Below, piece after piece: positions 33,001 through 43,572 of a DNA stretch of 64,000 bases. Location: positions 5,766,001-5,830,000 of the forward strand of contig NC_049561.1 of NCBI RefSeq assembly GCF_013368755.1, in the 5' to 3' direction. The position numbers and the translations under genes are program-made. Numbering within the stretch: the stretch's first letter is position 1; every line of letters begins with the position of its first letter. The notes under the pieces are model-generated. The model was not told the origin of the DNA. It did no database searches and saw only the letters and a program-made list of their open reading frames with translations. The stretch comes from Talaromyces rugulosus. Lineage: Eukaryota; Ascomycota; Eurotiomycetes; Eurotiales; Trichocomaceae.

Positions 33001-33722
33001 TGAAAAGGCGGCGGCGGAAGGAGGCCGAGATCAAGGTCCGGATGAGGCGCAAACGACGAGCCAGCATGTCGCTTGCCAACTCGCACATACGCAGTAGACA
33101 ACCCCAAAATACTGGCACGGAGACGCTCTGGACGCTCGACAATGGTGGCGAGCCCATCCTTGCTGGTATACGGGCGGGCGTAGCGATGGCCGTAGCAAGC
33201 GTCCTGGATGACGACCATAGTCTTTGAGTTCATATCGGCGGTATCGTGTCGTCCCATCTCGGCTTTGAAATGGTCTGCCGCAATAGAGGCAGCCGTGGGC
33301 ACCTCGATGGGGGCTTCGAGCGACGGACGCGGCGAGTACATGGTATTGAGCAGATTGGACGAGGAGCGGCGCGACAAGCTCGGCTGTTGTTCGCGACTGA
33401 TACTCGCCGACCTGAGAGAATTTGTTGATGCACGCTTCTGCAGGCCGGGGGTCGACAGGCGGCGCTCGTCTCGCAGCGAAGCAGTGCTGGGGGTCTTGCG
33501 CAGGACACCCCTAGACGAGGCCGGTCTCGTGGAGGAAACATTGCGAACGCGCGACGAGGCGCGACTGGGCGAGCGATGGTCTGGGGTCGGCGACGACGCG
33601 GGCAATGGACTGACTGAGCGAGCAGATGTCAGGGTCAGATGGTGAAAGTCGTCGGCCAGGTCGGTGGCGATGTTGGGACGGTCGGGGGTGTACGCGTAGG
33701 GCGAGGGGGGGTGGTCTGCCAT
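30045..33722 (-). CDS. hosB: Hos3-type histone deacetylase
   Basis: Single exon, 1225 aa from the ATG at 33722. A Ser-rich N-terminus (~1-160) precedes the zinc-dependent deacetylase domain (~165-640). Its marks are CYGHRYARPY, the charge-relay RPPGHHCASADPSGFCWLNN, DFDLHHGDGSQ with the zinc-binding Asp/His, and VSAGFDASEFEG. The remaining ~580 residues are low-complexity (Thr/Ser/Pro/Lys-rich) and end with a Gln run and a QM repeat (QMQMQMQMPP). Hos3 of yeast is a fungal-specific, trichostatin-insensitive enzyme of the bud neck and nuclear pore; hosB is the Aspergillus counterpart, so chromatin or septum-linked deacetylation is inferred. Length is larger than yeast Hos3 (~700 aa) mainly through the tail. 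Confidence 0.87.
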   Translation of the reverse strand: MADHPPSPYAYTPDRPNIATDLADDFHHLTLTSARSVSPLPASSPTPDHRSPSRASSRVRNVSSTRPASSRGVLRKTPSTASLRDERRLSTPGLQKRASTNSLRSASISREQQPSLSRRSSSNLLNTMYSPRPSLEAPIEVPTAASIAADHFKAEMGRHDTADMNSKTMVVIQDACYGHRYARPYTSKDGLATIVERPERLRASILGLSTAYVRVGKRHAGSSFAPHPDLDLGLLPPPPFHIRKSTRAVLLTSPAVTYVHGDKWMGNLKTMCDAAESRLELNGREIVRPRSAGRKDSDEKQLHDGDLYLCPESLDAFQGALGGVCDAVDTVLSDATTKRAFVCIRPPGHHCASADPSGFCWLNNVHVGITHAAMTQGLTHAAIIDFDLHHGDGSQAIAYKQNEQAWNLQQRGGATARNAAPCKKTAIGYYSLHDINSFPCENGEAEKIVNASVCIDNAHGQSIWNVHLEPWRTHDEFWALYKNKYAAVLEKARAFLRFHTQRLEATEGGPAPKAAIFVSAGFDASEFEGAGMQRHKVNVPTDFYARFTADIVRLAEEDGLGVDGRIISVLEGGYSNRALSSGVLSHLSALADTGGNMPQHSRLAVEMSERLGWGNGDVQEDEAQSGPAFETDWWATHFLEELEALAFPPPPATIKKTLKSTPTYFSPTQASIAKVAIPSKERKLSSTSAMDDDAEPLPEVDWATSAHELWKYLIPSDRETMSFQYEELKARAALAKKKKMVVVATTTTPEELPSTPSTATRRQLRARAAKTTSSSPDTPAPAPRPRPNNKVSATPKVSTPRRVSARNSSRRTTIGTASDLPEPPTTTRPSTNTKDDQPRRRQSTTAAEENTAAAATENKSTPSRASSRPPSQSPAGGVTGRKNNNRELSAGGVGGGESRTSTPKRLVSSDKAPPLPKVPSLYMNMNKGQAGGSAGGSTDGGARMKPEEENDGIEQLSTGVKKLNIKLKVPPPPPEENNSTPRRERKSKTPDPQKSRKTTTTTTTKTEPKSVSKPSSKRNIAAPKTVEKPIAPKAAALPPQKENVATGEYEVPIKVEIPSEPDDSNSTSISGLEGYQGFSNVQPPVNHYNPLHQYSENSVATPLSPLSPSPYGFPGSQVYYSQQQEPLHQPLHHQPLQQQQQQQHQMQMQMQMPPTPRQNLPVFTSTSQIPFAAAPPPAHGQGYGQSHAQPVVYGQPSIIPQGPFLQQFDGDDQAESRPKNSTQWS

Positions 33723-34183
33723 GGCTGCAGATGCAGACCGCAGAGAATCAACACATGCGCTGCCAGTCGTGCTGGAGCAGACCAAGAAAAAACAAAAAAA
33801 CAGAATCAACAGTAGTGAGCAAGGGAGATCGCGGTGTTGTTGTTGTATTTTTTTATTTAGGCCTAGTCCAAGTTGCCCCGTTGACAGTTGTTAGTGCTGG
33901 GTCCACCCGTTCGCCAAGCCTTTGCCTATTGCATGTGAGAGAAGAGAGCCCTAAGTGGGAAGTGGTAACAGTATCATAACTCATTCGGTATTCAGTCTAT
34001 GGAATAATAAATATGGACAATTTCCTGGAGGCTGCCGTCGAGGCTGTGCCAGACACCATACGCCTCGCATGCTTTAAAAATTAACAAGAACAGAACAAAA
34101 AAGGACCGATGGACATGACGTCCAGTAAAGAGAGTTTTCCTCCAAACGCCAACCCAACCAACCCAAGTTCAAATTCGACCAGT
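33723..34183. promoter_or_regulatory. Promoter region of the deacetylase gene
   Basis: About 460 bases between the deacetylase ATG and the stop of the small gene on the same strand. An A/C-rich leader precedes the ATG. No gene seen. Confidence 0.5.
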
Positions 34184-34570
34184 CTAGTGCTGATCAAAGC
34201 TCAGCCTGCGCAAGGTATTCCAGCCCTTTTTCAGGCGCAGAGGCAGGGCGCGCATGGTGCTGCTCGTAGCACTGGCCGCGCTGCTGGCGCTGGCGTCGCT
34301 GTTGAAAGACTCGACACTGGTGGTGCTACCACTGCCAAAGGACCGACGCTTTTCCTTCTTGTCGGCGCGGCGCAGTTTCTTCTGGTCCTTGTGGGCGCTG
34401 CGAAAGCCCTTTTCGGCGTGGTAGCTACAGTAGCAGTGCAGCTGGATGGTTTCGCTGGCCATGGAGTCGCAGCTGCCACTGGGCGAGACTTCGCCCGAGT
34501 GGCAGGGCTCGACCAGTTGGGACTCTTGGCAGTGGCACCAGGTGTAGAGGGCGAGTGAAGAGCGACACAT
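34184..34570 (-). CDS. Small Cys/His protein of unknown function
   Basis: 128 aa from the ATG at 34570. The N-terminal half has a Cys/His pattern (MCRSSLALYTWCHCQES, EPCHSGE, GSCDS, LHCYCSYHAEKGF) that could bind zinc. The C-terminal half is basic then Ser/Ala-rich, with SMRALPLRLKKGW-like text near the end. The frame is open well upstream but has no closer ATG in good context. No family recognised, so I rate it real from the Cys pattern and the sharp change from Cys-rich to basic composition rather than from homology. Confidence 0.5.
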   Translation of the reverse strand: MCRSSLALYTWCHCQESQLVEPCHSGEVSPSGSCDSMASETIQLHCYCSYHAEKGFRSAHKDQKKLRRADKKEKRRSFGSGSTTSVESFNSDASASSAASATSSTMRALPLRLKKGWNTLRRLSFDQH

Positions 34571-36089
34571 TTTTATTATTTTTTTTGTCTCTTTTTTCTC
34601 TCTGCAATGTGGCGATTCAAGAGTGGGCTCGGAATTTCCGTTTTCGGCAGGTGGGATGGCCGCTATCTCGAGCTCTGTCAAAGACGCTCGATAACTCGGG
34701 GTGTCCGATAAGCTCAATGCAGAGACCAGCGACAGAGTATATATTGTTCTTTTTATAACAATACAGCCCAACCAGCAGGCAGCTCACGTCTTCTTATGGG
34801 GCACCGAGTGTGGTAATAGGGGCCTCCTTTCTGGTCCCGGACGATCCGGAGGAACAAAAACTATTCAATAGTCCTTCTTCTGCTTGGCGTTCGTGGGCTG
34901 ACAACAGGGACAAAGGAACGAGGAGAAAGAGGAGAAAGGGCGAGATAAATAATAAATGCAAAGTCCCTACTAAATTTATGGAGCCCAGCCCAGTCTCGCT
35001 CGTCATCGAAGCAGCGGTCAGGTCAGGTGCGGAACGCGGACCCGAAAAAAAAAAAGAGATAGAATATTATTCGTTTTGGTGGCTTGATGCTGCGTGACTT
35101 CATCGGCGTCTACGAACGAGCCAGTCGGGAGTCGCCGCCGCAAACGGTTTTTGGACTGTAACTTGTAAGAGCAACTGGATGCTCTTGACCAGTCTGGGCG
35201 TAACGTTTTGACTCGCCGGCCAAGCAAGCGCCCTCTCCCGGGGCTTCCGCACAGCCATCGCCAAAGCCCCAAAGCCCCAAAGCCCAAGAGTTCCAAAAGC
35301 CGGTTTGGGGAGTTAGCTGACGAAGCTGGTGGATTGCGTGGGCTGCAGATGGAGACGTGTTGCACTAGTCTGGCTGATCTGGGTTTTCTGACTTTTCTTC
35401 TCCTCGCCAAGATGTCGTGTCAGACAGAGATCGATCGGATCGTCAATAGATGAAGTCATCATTGAAAGTTTTTATGCCTTGCTGCATCGATCACCCCGAT
35501 CCCAAGACGATCGCAATCATCTAGGCTTTGTGATCGTAATCGTAATCGTTATTGAAAAACTTTTGTCTTTCGTCCGCCAGAATAAAGTTGGCGCGCATTC
35601 CGATCAAGCCCTAAGGTTGCAGTGCAGTAGTAGTCTACTACGTACTACTTACTACTCATGCAGACTTTCAACTGTTTGATCCCGCAAGGGTCTTTTGCAA
35701 GTGAATGGCTGTCGCGCACTCGTTTTGCTGTCGCACAGTGTGTTTCAAAAAATAAAAATAAGCGCCCAGCGAGCGCTTGTGTCTCGCCTTGCGTTTCAGC
35801 CTGTCAGCACAGCGCGGCTTGGGCACGATGCATTGGACGAGAACTCTCGACGAGACAAACGCTTCTCGTCCAATTGTTCACTTTTGTCTGTTTCGTGTTT
35901 GATTTTTATTTATAGTATAGCAGTGGTGAATCTTTTTATAGACTGTCAAGACGGACAGCAAGTTAGTTGCTGCCTCAGGCATCCAATTCAACCAATCGGG
36001 CCGTCATCCGACCCTTTTTTTTTTTTTGTCTGTATCTGTATAGCAACAAAACCACATACAACCACACTACTACGACCCTACAGGCCACC
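34571..36089. promoter_or_regulatory. Long divergent intergenic region
   Basis: 1.5 kb between two divergent genes. It holds short local repeats (CCAAAGCCCCAAAGCCC near 35260, ATCGTAATCGTAATCG near 35535, CTACTACGTACTACTTACTACT near 35635) and a T-rich run just before the next gene. Several open frames up to 130 codons show no protein-like features. No gene called. Confidence 0.5.
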
Positions 36090-36902
36090 ATGCAGGCTGC
36101 ATCCCCCCCTCGCACAGCAACCCTGCTCGCCAACCTGACCAACGTCGCCGCCCGCGTGGCCGCCGCCTCCACCACTTTCTCTTCTACAACTACTCCAGGC
36201 AAAAAAGTCCGCCTGGTCGCCGTCTCCAAACTCAAACCGGCCAGCGACATCCTCGCCCTTTATACCTCTGCGTCTCCTCCACAACTGCACTTTGGCGAGA
36301 ACTACGTGCAAGAACTCATCGAAAAATCACGCGTGCTTCCGCCATCGATCCGCTGGCATTTCATCGGTGGTCTGCAGTCGAACAAATGCGTCGCTCTGGC
36401 GCGCGATGTTCGCGGCCTGTGGGCTGTCGAGAGTGTTGATACCGCCAAAAAGGCCTCGTTGCTGAACAAGGGCTGGTCGGAGCGTAGCGATCGAGGAGGC
36501 GAGGTTGAGACGCGGTTGCGTGTGTTTGTGCAGGTGAATACCTCTGGAGAAGCAAACAAAGCCGGCGTAGAACCGGCAGAGGCGGCGGTGCTGTGTCGAC
36601 ATGTGCGTGAGCAATGCCCCGAGTTGCAACTGCAGGGCCTGATGACTATCGGCGCTATTGCCAGGTCGCATGCTACCAGCAGTGGAGAGGATGAAAACGA
36701 AGACTTTGTGGCGCTGAAAAGGACGAAGGAGCTTGTGGTTAAGGAATTGGGGCTGCAAGAAGACGACCTCGAGTTGAGTATGGGGATGAGCGCAGACTTT
36801 GAAGGCGCCATTGCCCTGGGCAGCGACCAAGTGCGCGTTGGCACGACGATCTTTGGCGATAGGCCGTCGAAAGAAGAGGCCAAGAAGACAACCCTTTTAT
36901 AA
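36090..36902 (+). CDS. PLP homeostasis protein (YggS/PLPBP family)
   Basis: Single exon, 270 aa. The fold is a PLP-binding TIM barrel of the alanine-racemase type. VAVSKLKPASDI carries the Lys that forms the Schiff base; HFGENYVQEL, WHFIGGLQSNK, VFVQVNTSGEANKAG and LSMGMSADFEGAI are family signatures, and VGTTIFGDR near the end closes the site. Yeast YBL036C, bacterial YggS and human PLPBP keep pyridoxal phosphate and amino-acid pools balanced and have no known catalytic turnover. The short Ala-rich leader before VRLVAV might be a weak mitochondrial signal, but this is uncertain. It is convergent with the AP-2 gene, 185 bases apart. Confidence 0.93.
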   Translation: MQAASPPRTATLLANLTNVAARVAAASTTFSSTTTPGKKVRLVAVSKLKPASDILALYTSASPPQLHFGENYVQELIEKSRVLPPSIRWHFIGGLQSNKCVALARDVRGLWAVESVDTAKKASLLNKGWSERSDRGGEVETRLRVFVQVNTSGEANKAGVEPAEAAVLCRHVREQCPELQLQGLMTIGAIARSHATSSGEDENEDFVALKRTKELVVKELGLQEDDLELSMGMSADFEGAIALGSDQVRVGTTIFGDRPSKEEAKKTTLL

Positions 36903-37087
36903 AAAAAAATGATGAATGGCTATGAGTATGACTTATGATGCACGCATGGAGTTTAGTTTATTCGTTGTTGCTGTTGTTGTTGTATGATAAAAAAAAAACA
37001 ATTTATCAAGGTATCTTTCCAGTAAATAAATATATGTACAGGTATTCATGCTCGAATCACTATGCAGTAACACTACGCTCGCTCGTA

Positions 37088-40073
37088 TCAATCAGTTAGA
37101 CCATCACTGCTAACCCCCTGCGACAGCTTCTGCTCCATCTGGCGCACCAAAATCTGGGGAACGCCTTCTTGCGTTGCCCGCACGGTCAAACGGTACATCT
37201 ATCCCATGTTAGTTTTCTAATGAATAAACGTAAGAAATCATGTACGTACGTTCTTCTCATAGTTCGGCTCCAGCCGCAACAAGCACCCCGTCTTGCCATT
37301 CTCAATCTGATACACCGCGCATCCCACAATATTGCTCGGATTGGGATCAACGCCGCTGAGCACTCGCCACCGGAACCCTGCCACCGTGTTCCTCGTAAAC
37401 TTTTCGCTAATCACCCGGCCCTTGCCTGTGACACCAAACGTCTTTTGTAGTTCTAGCGGTGCTCCGCCAATCTGTCGCCAGCGTTTGAAAAAGTCTTCGA
37501 CCGTCAGCTCAGAGGGCTCCATGTACCGGTGCATCAGGATCGGTAGCTGCAAAGTGTATGCCTGCAGCGCACCGGCCAAATATGAAATGCGGATTGTCGG
37601 TGCGTCGGCAAAGGGTCCATGAGCTTCAAAGAACAGCGTCTGCTGGCCCTGCGCACCGGGAGCGATGGACGAATCCGGCAAATTCTTCGTATCAATCTTA
37701 AGACTCGGCGCCGATGGGTTGTCCAGTGTGGTCGTAAAGGAACCGATGGGAAACGCCGCCTTGTTGGTGAAATAAATCTTCACTACACCCAAATGCGCGC
37801 GGTATTCAGAACGCAACCCCACCTGGATCTGCGCATCTTCAAACAGCACGCCTTCATCCGCATAGTACAGTCGGTTAAAGCCAAACTCCCAATCGGGACT
37901 CAAGTGAGCAGCGCTCGCGAGGTTGGGTGCCGGCGTTCCGGTTGGCGTCATGTCAAGCCCAGCAAGGTCATTCGATGCCCCCTTGGCTGACCCGTTAACT
38001 CCGTTGCGTCCGCCGTTGACAATCGTGGTAAAAGTCCGCTTCAGCCCCGTGTTCTGTGCCATCAAGACCTCCTGCTTGTCCGTGTTGGCATCCTTTCCTC
38101 CCACAACCCAAGTGCGCTTATCACTCGTGCCGGCTGTCCTTTGATGCAGCCGCGACAACAAAACACTCGCCCGTTCAGAGAACGGTGGCATTTCATCACA
38201 GACCGTTCGGAGGAGATCGTCCGCTGGCATACTCGCCAACATCATATATTCAAAGGCTCTCTGCTGCAATTCCGGGTCTGGCGAGTGGCTGTATAGCCGG
38301 AACATTTGTAGTAGCTGCGGCTTAATCTCCGGGAACAGATTCACAAATTTGATAAACGACGACAGAATCATGGCGCGGGTGTTGTCAGAGCACGTAAACA
38401 TTTTCGGCTGAAGCGTCAAAAACTGCTCGATAGGACTAGAGCCTGGGTTTTCCGCGATCAAGTGCCCAAATTCGCCCAGCACATAGCTGCCAATTTTGAT
38501 GAGGCTGTCGTGGCAGTCCCCCTTTAGATATTTCAGCAGGTTGTCCGCCGCATACGCCTGCAGCTCTTCGTTGTTTGTGACGATTTGAATAACTCGCTGC
38601 CACACCTCGTCGCTCACGTGGTCGCCAGCCAGCGAAATGAGCTTCAACGATGTGTCAATATACCACTGTGCATCTGTAGCATATTTTTCCGCCAAGATCG
38701 CAACTTTCAGCACCATTTCTTCACGGATTGCGTAATCCGCCGACTGCAAGTACGAGAGAAGCTCGGCAACAATAGGACGCGCATTCGTAACGTCACACAT
38801 GCTGTAAAGGAGATCCAGCCCCTTTCGGCGAACGCTGATATCGCGGTCCCTCAGCGAGCCGAGAATAAAGGGCTGGTGCTTCTTAATAGGATCCAACGTC
38901 TCTGCCCGCGCGGCAAAATGCGTCATTGCCTCGAGTCCAAGGTAGCGCACATTAGTCTCGCGCGACTGGATAAACTTGCCTAGACGTGAAGATATTTGCA
39001 TCATCAAAGCTTTTTCGGTATCCATATGTATCAGCAAGTTGATTGCTTCAAACAACACTGCATTTTGTGCGTTATTCTGCTGCACGTTCTTGGGTGCGTC
39101 CATGGCCGAGTTCATCACTTGTTCCACCGACTCGCGAATCAATTCTCGAACATGCGTATCCTCTGCTTTTGTTAGTTATCCAATCCCGCGCTATGTTTTA
39201 GGTGAATAGAATTGAAAAACATACCGGATGGCGGATAGTACTGAAGCAGCCGCAGGAGCTTGACCTGAAGCCACGGACAGGGAACCCGATAGTACAAATA
39301 ATCAGCCGACACTTCGCCATCAACCACAATCTTTTTCAGCCGCTGGGCAGCTTTGACGTAGCTTCCCCGGTATTGTTCGGGATTCTCCTGCACCAAGGCC
39401 ATGACCAGCGAGGTAACGGACAGCGTCACTCCGATGTCAGGGTCATCCATCAGCGAGATGATTCGCTCGGCCCATTCTTGCTGCACAATGCTGGGGTGTT
39501 TGCGGTAGAGACGAAGAAGCGTCAGCGCTGCCTTTTTCTTCACAAAGGACTTGGATGTTCTGCGATGGTCAGTCATTCGTCTAGAACAATATGATATATA
39601 TATATATATATATAAACATACGGAGAAATCAACAGTCTATGCACATCCGAGCTCAAGGCTTCGCCCAATTCTCGTCCACCAACGGTGGCAATGGCATGCA
39701 GAGCAAGACAGTTGTTGAGCTCGTTCATATCCAGCAAATCCTTGCGGATACTATTCACAACCAAGTGCAGCAACTCATGCTCTTCGTGGAGGAACAGCGT
39801 GACCGCCAAATACCCAATCTGCTTTTCCGAATAGTTCTTTCCAGAAATCAAATTGACAGCCTCCAAATGGCCAAACTCGACATCGTAACCCTGAATGTAA
39901 ACGTACAGCAGCTTACACACATATTTCTTCCTCTGGTACCCATTCAAGCTGCCGTCCTTGAACTTTTGGCGGATATTGGCTAATTCCTTGTTGATGCGTT
40001 TCTCCTCGAGTTCCCGAGCTCGCGCATTCCGCAGATCGGCGATGAATTGGACGAGGCCTCGCATCGACGACAT
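37088..40073 (-). CDS. apl3: AP-2 complex subunit alpha (alpha-adaptin)
   Basis: Four exons (40073-39622, 39559-39225, 39165-37250, 37198-37088) give 937 aa. The adaptin N-terminal trunk starts with MRGLVQFIADLRNARA, the alpha-adaptin signature. It includes YQRKKYVCKLLYVYIQGYDV and the helical-repeat trunk to ~residue 610. A short Gly/Asn hinge follows, then the C-terminal ear: a beta-sandwich (~710-) and a platform subdomain (EPSELTVEDFFKRW). It builds the clathrin adaptor for endocytosis at the plasma membrane; in filamentous fungi AP-2 also has clathrin-independent roles in polar growth. The first intron (39560-39621) contains a TA dinucleotide run near its donor, and the final exon is short (MYRLTVRATQEGVPQ start). 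Confidence 0.93.
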
Positions 40074-40868
40074 GTTTGCTAGTTGTGTATGTGTATGTGT
40101 TGTGTGTGTATTCCGTTCAATTCGTGTATTATTTTTATTATTTCAGACCAAAAAAACTGCGGCTGTGCGGAGCAACCGCGCGCGTCTTGTTTCCTTTCAC
40201 AGTAACAGTAGTGTTCTGACCGAAGCATCCGACATAATCATACGTTTCTCATCCGGAGTGCGGCGACATGGACATTGCGCGTAGAGGAGGGGTGGGTATT
40301 TTGTGAAGATTAAGGGCGTTGGCACTAACACCACAATAATGCGGTTCAACGGTCCAGGGGGTTGGCCGATTAGTGATATATGCAGCTGGATGGTGGGGGT
40401 AGGAACCCTTGCTCCGTTTTTGAGCGTAAGACGTAAACAAGAAGGAAAAAAACAAAGAGCGCTTTCGATTAGATTTCCAGTGTCGTCAACAAGGAAATTC
40501 GTGCAGTGCTTGCTCTGTCGGGCGGACAGCTCGATGTCTGGCTGTTTGTCTGTCCCCTCGGAGTTAGTGCTGCCGGTGCGAGTAGCTGCGGGAAGCCGGG
40601 AACAATGTTGATGCGGCGGTCACGTGGCAGGCCGGCATGTTCTAGTTACTATTTTCAATGGTGTTTTCTTGTTATTTGTAGAGAAGACATCTCCAATGAT
40701 TGCTTCAATAATTTTATGCTGATATGCATTTCTCAAATTCAATACATCCACCCAAGACCTCCCAACCAACTCCCAGTGACAAAATGTTAAAACATACAAA
40801 ACTCCACCAATGACTATTCGCGATTCATGTTGAAACACAAAAGCAAGGAAAGACAACACATTGAGATT
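40074..40868. promoter_or_regulatory. Promoter region of the AP-2 alpha gene
   Basis: About 800 bases upstream of the AP-2 gene, reaching the stop of the next minus-strand gene. A TGTGTATGTG-rich stretch lies near 40085-40110 in the leader. No gene seen. Confidence 0.5.
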
Positions 40869-41345
40869 TTATCTCGCAGTAGTAAAATCCGTCTCCATCC
40901 CTTCTTGAGCAGCAGCATCCACCTTTTGACGCTTTTCGCAAGTGCAGGATTCTGCAAACAAAATTAGCTTTATTACACATTCATGTTTATATATTGCTTG
41001 AGGGTTAGGGTAGAACTCACCAGCCGGTCTCTGTCCACAAGAACAAGAATCTCCAGTCACAGCTTTGTTCTCTGCGACCGACCGCTCGCAGGTACATTGC
41101 CCAGCAGGCCGCATTCCTAAACAAGTCATCACCAGTCAGCTTTTTTTTTTTTTTTTTTCCCTTCTTGCCAAGAAGACTTTGAATTGAAAATACTTACGGC
41201 ATGAGCATCTCGGACCAGAAATCTCCTGCGCAGCTTTGCCGCAGTCACAAGCACCAGCCTGTGTCTTTCCGCACTCGCATTTGGCCTGTGCTGCGCAGAC
41301 GCAGCCGGTTTCTGAGCGGCCGCAGCAGGTTGATGGGCGAGTCAT
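40869..41345 (-). CDS. Metallothionein-like Cys-rich protein
   Basis: Three exons (41345-41198, 41116-41021, 40951-40869) give 108 aa with 18 or so cysteines, mostly as CxC: TGCVCAAQAKCECGK, ACDCGK, CSCR, QCTCERS, SCSCGQRPA and SCTCEKR. Each exon after the first carries one copy of a repeated unit that ends CSC-RPAG or CTCEK. The tail TDFTTAR is free of Cys. The pattern fits a copper- or zinc-binding metallothionein-like protein of a family common in Eurotiales; I know it by layout only. No signal peptide is present, so cytosolic or nuclear metal buffering is inferred. No clear metal-response element was identified upstream. Confidence 0.82.
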
Positions 41346-41941
41346 GTTGATATATATGATTGAAGAGTAGATAGGTAGGCAGGTAGGCAAATAGGTAGAA
41401 TCAAAGCGTCAACGGGGAGGATAGTGTGAATAAGGTGGTCAAGTTTCAACTGCAGGTTTGTAATTTCTTGCTTTTATGATCAAGTAGATATACCGAAAGC
41501 TGGGTGGGTGAAAGACAACTTTATATACACGAGGCGCATTGCTGGACTGCGCTAGGAATGCTCGCGCCAGCCTCCTCGGATTAACAATAGCTTATCGCTG
41601 ATTGGCCATTACCAAAAACCATTTGGAATCCAACGTATTTTATTGGCGCCCACTTTGACTTGTCAGCCAACCAGGAGATCAGCATTATAAACGTCGAGTC
41701 TTTCGTCTACCTACGTCATTTAACAGACTCGATAAACAACCGTAAAACATCAATGATAAATTTTTGCATGCGCCTGCCAATCTAACCACAAACCAACTAA
41801 CTCCCTAGCCCCATCCTTACAAATACAAGAGTGAATATAACAAAGATTGATCCTACTCAACCACAAATAACCCAGACTATCCAAAAAATCTCATGTACCC
41901 ATCGGAAGGTGAACCTTCACCGAGTCCACTAGAGCTAGTGT
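41346..41941. promoter_or_regulatory. Promoter of the metallothionein-like gene
   Basis: About 600 bases. TAGGTAGGCAGGTAGGCAAATAGG-like repeats lie in the leader near 41370-41396. Two ATTGGC-type CCAAT-box-like words occur near 41600-41645. No gene seen. Confidence 0.5.
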
Positions 41942-43572
41942 CTATGATGAGAAGCCGTGCGGGGAATTGTAGTTGGCTTCCGATCGCATGTACGAGGCCG
42001 GCAAACTGACGGTAGATGCGTTGTCTTGCGCATATTGATAAAACGGATCATAGTTAAAAGTCGTGGTAAAAGGCGAAACTTGATAATCTACCGCAGGCGG
42101 TAGATGACCAGTTTGTAAAGGTGGAAATGGTCGGAAGCTGACTGGGGAAAAGCCACTGGGCGACTCAGCCACCGCTTGGGTGGACGGGGTAAACCGTTCA
42201 TTTTGGACATGGTGTGACTGCCCTGTTCGGTTATCAGTATACGAAAACTGACCAGGCGAGGTAGAAATACCATGGTATGCCAACCCCGGTTGTGCATCGC
42301 TTTGACCCGTCGAACTTGCTAAAGAAGAGTTTCGGTCATAAGACGATGCGTCTGATATCGAACCCCCAAGTTCTGGGTAGCCCATCCCTGGGCGGAGAAT
42401 AGTGTTCATGACGTCCTGTTTCATGCCAGAATCGGATTGTGATATTGGTAAGCCGTGGGTGTGGAACTGCTGCCAGGAGCCGATGTATGAGGTGGAAAGA
42501 CTATGAGACCGAGCATAACCAGGAAAATTTGACTGGTGCATGCCTGCGATCCCGGGCAGACTGGCACTTTCCCCATGAATTGCCGTCCTGTTTCCGGTGT
42601 TTGATGTAGGGGAGAGCGACTCAGATATACTACCTGGAGCAGGAGACTGGATATAATTCCCATAACTCGATGCTGCTGTATTAGAAACAGATAGGTTGTC
42701 TGTCGAAGCTCTTTTAAGAGTGTCGATAACCAAAGGCTTCCCGCCGCCGCGTGCAGCCGAGGATCCGCCAGAGTTTGTGGATTTTGAAGACGAACCAGAG
42801 CCTGGTTTGGAGTCGTAGGGATGGTGCAACATTTTGGTTCTATCGAAATGGTCGGGGAGAGCTCGGGATTTAAGCACTCGGTCTCGGTCCTGGCTCGTGA
42901 GTCGCTTCAACTTGGCTCGTCTACATGTCAAAATTAGCACACTCTAAACTTGGCAAGAATATCGGGGGTAACATTTGTCAATACCTATTTTGGAACCAGA
43001 CTTGCACCTGACGCGGACTCAGGCCTGGAATTTCCCGTGACAGGCGTTCACGGTGGGATGCATCCGGATGTGCCTGTCGAGTGAACTCGCTCATTAAAAA
43101 TCGGGTTTGATTGTGGGTAAGTCTGCATTATTTAGTGCTTGACTCGAGCCTGAAAGTAAGCGGAATCAGAATCATACCGGAAACGCTTCATTCTCTTCTT
43201 ATCAGTCGTTGGATCAGAAATTCCCACTCCGTCTGCTATTTCTTCGTCGTTGCTTAGGTCTTCGTCAAACTCTCCGTCGTTCTCTGCTTTAAAGTCGCCG
43301 GAGCGTTGGTTTGCGGTGGCTGACTCTGTGATAGCAATGCCGTTTTCGTTGTGATCCCAACTCTGAGATTCTCGTTGGTATACTGCGGCGTCTTCTGCTT
43401 TAAATAATTCGGGTTGGACTGTCGTATGAGTCTGGTTGTCATTGGGAATCGGCAAATATGCGGATAATGGCGCTTGTTCCTCGACTTTTATACTAGATTG
43501 TCGGGGGTTCCTCTCAGCTAGTAGTTGTGAAATTCCTACCGAGAAAGTCGGGAGGTGCGAGTCAAGACTCAT
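41942..43572 (-). CDS. Homeobox transcription factor
   Basis: Three exons (43572-43178, 43122-42985, 42920-41942) give 503 aa. The acidic N-terminus ends at KKRMKRFR, the first arm of a homeodomain (~residues 128-190). Its helices 1 and 2 lie in exon 2 (LTHNQTRFLMSEFTRQAHPD), and recognition helix VQVWFQNRRAKLKR is split by the second intron within the Arg codon. The rest is Ser/Gly/Asn/Pro-rich with KPLVIDTLKRAST and no further domain. The wording around the homeodomain resembles fungal Htf1/HtfA-type regulators of conidiation, a tentative link from memory. Upstream lies 4.6 kb with no gene, as often seen at developmental regulators. Confidence 0.88.
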
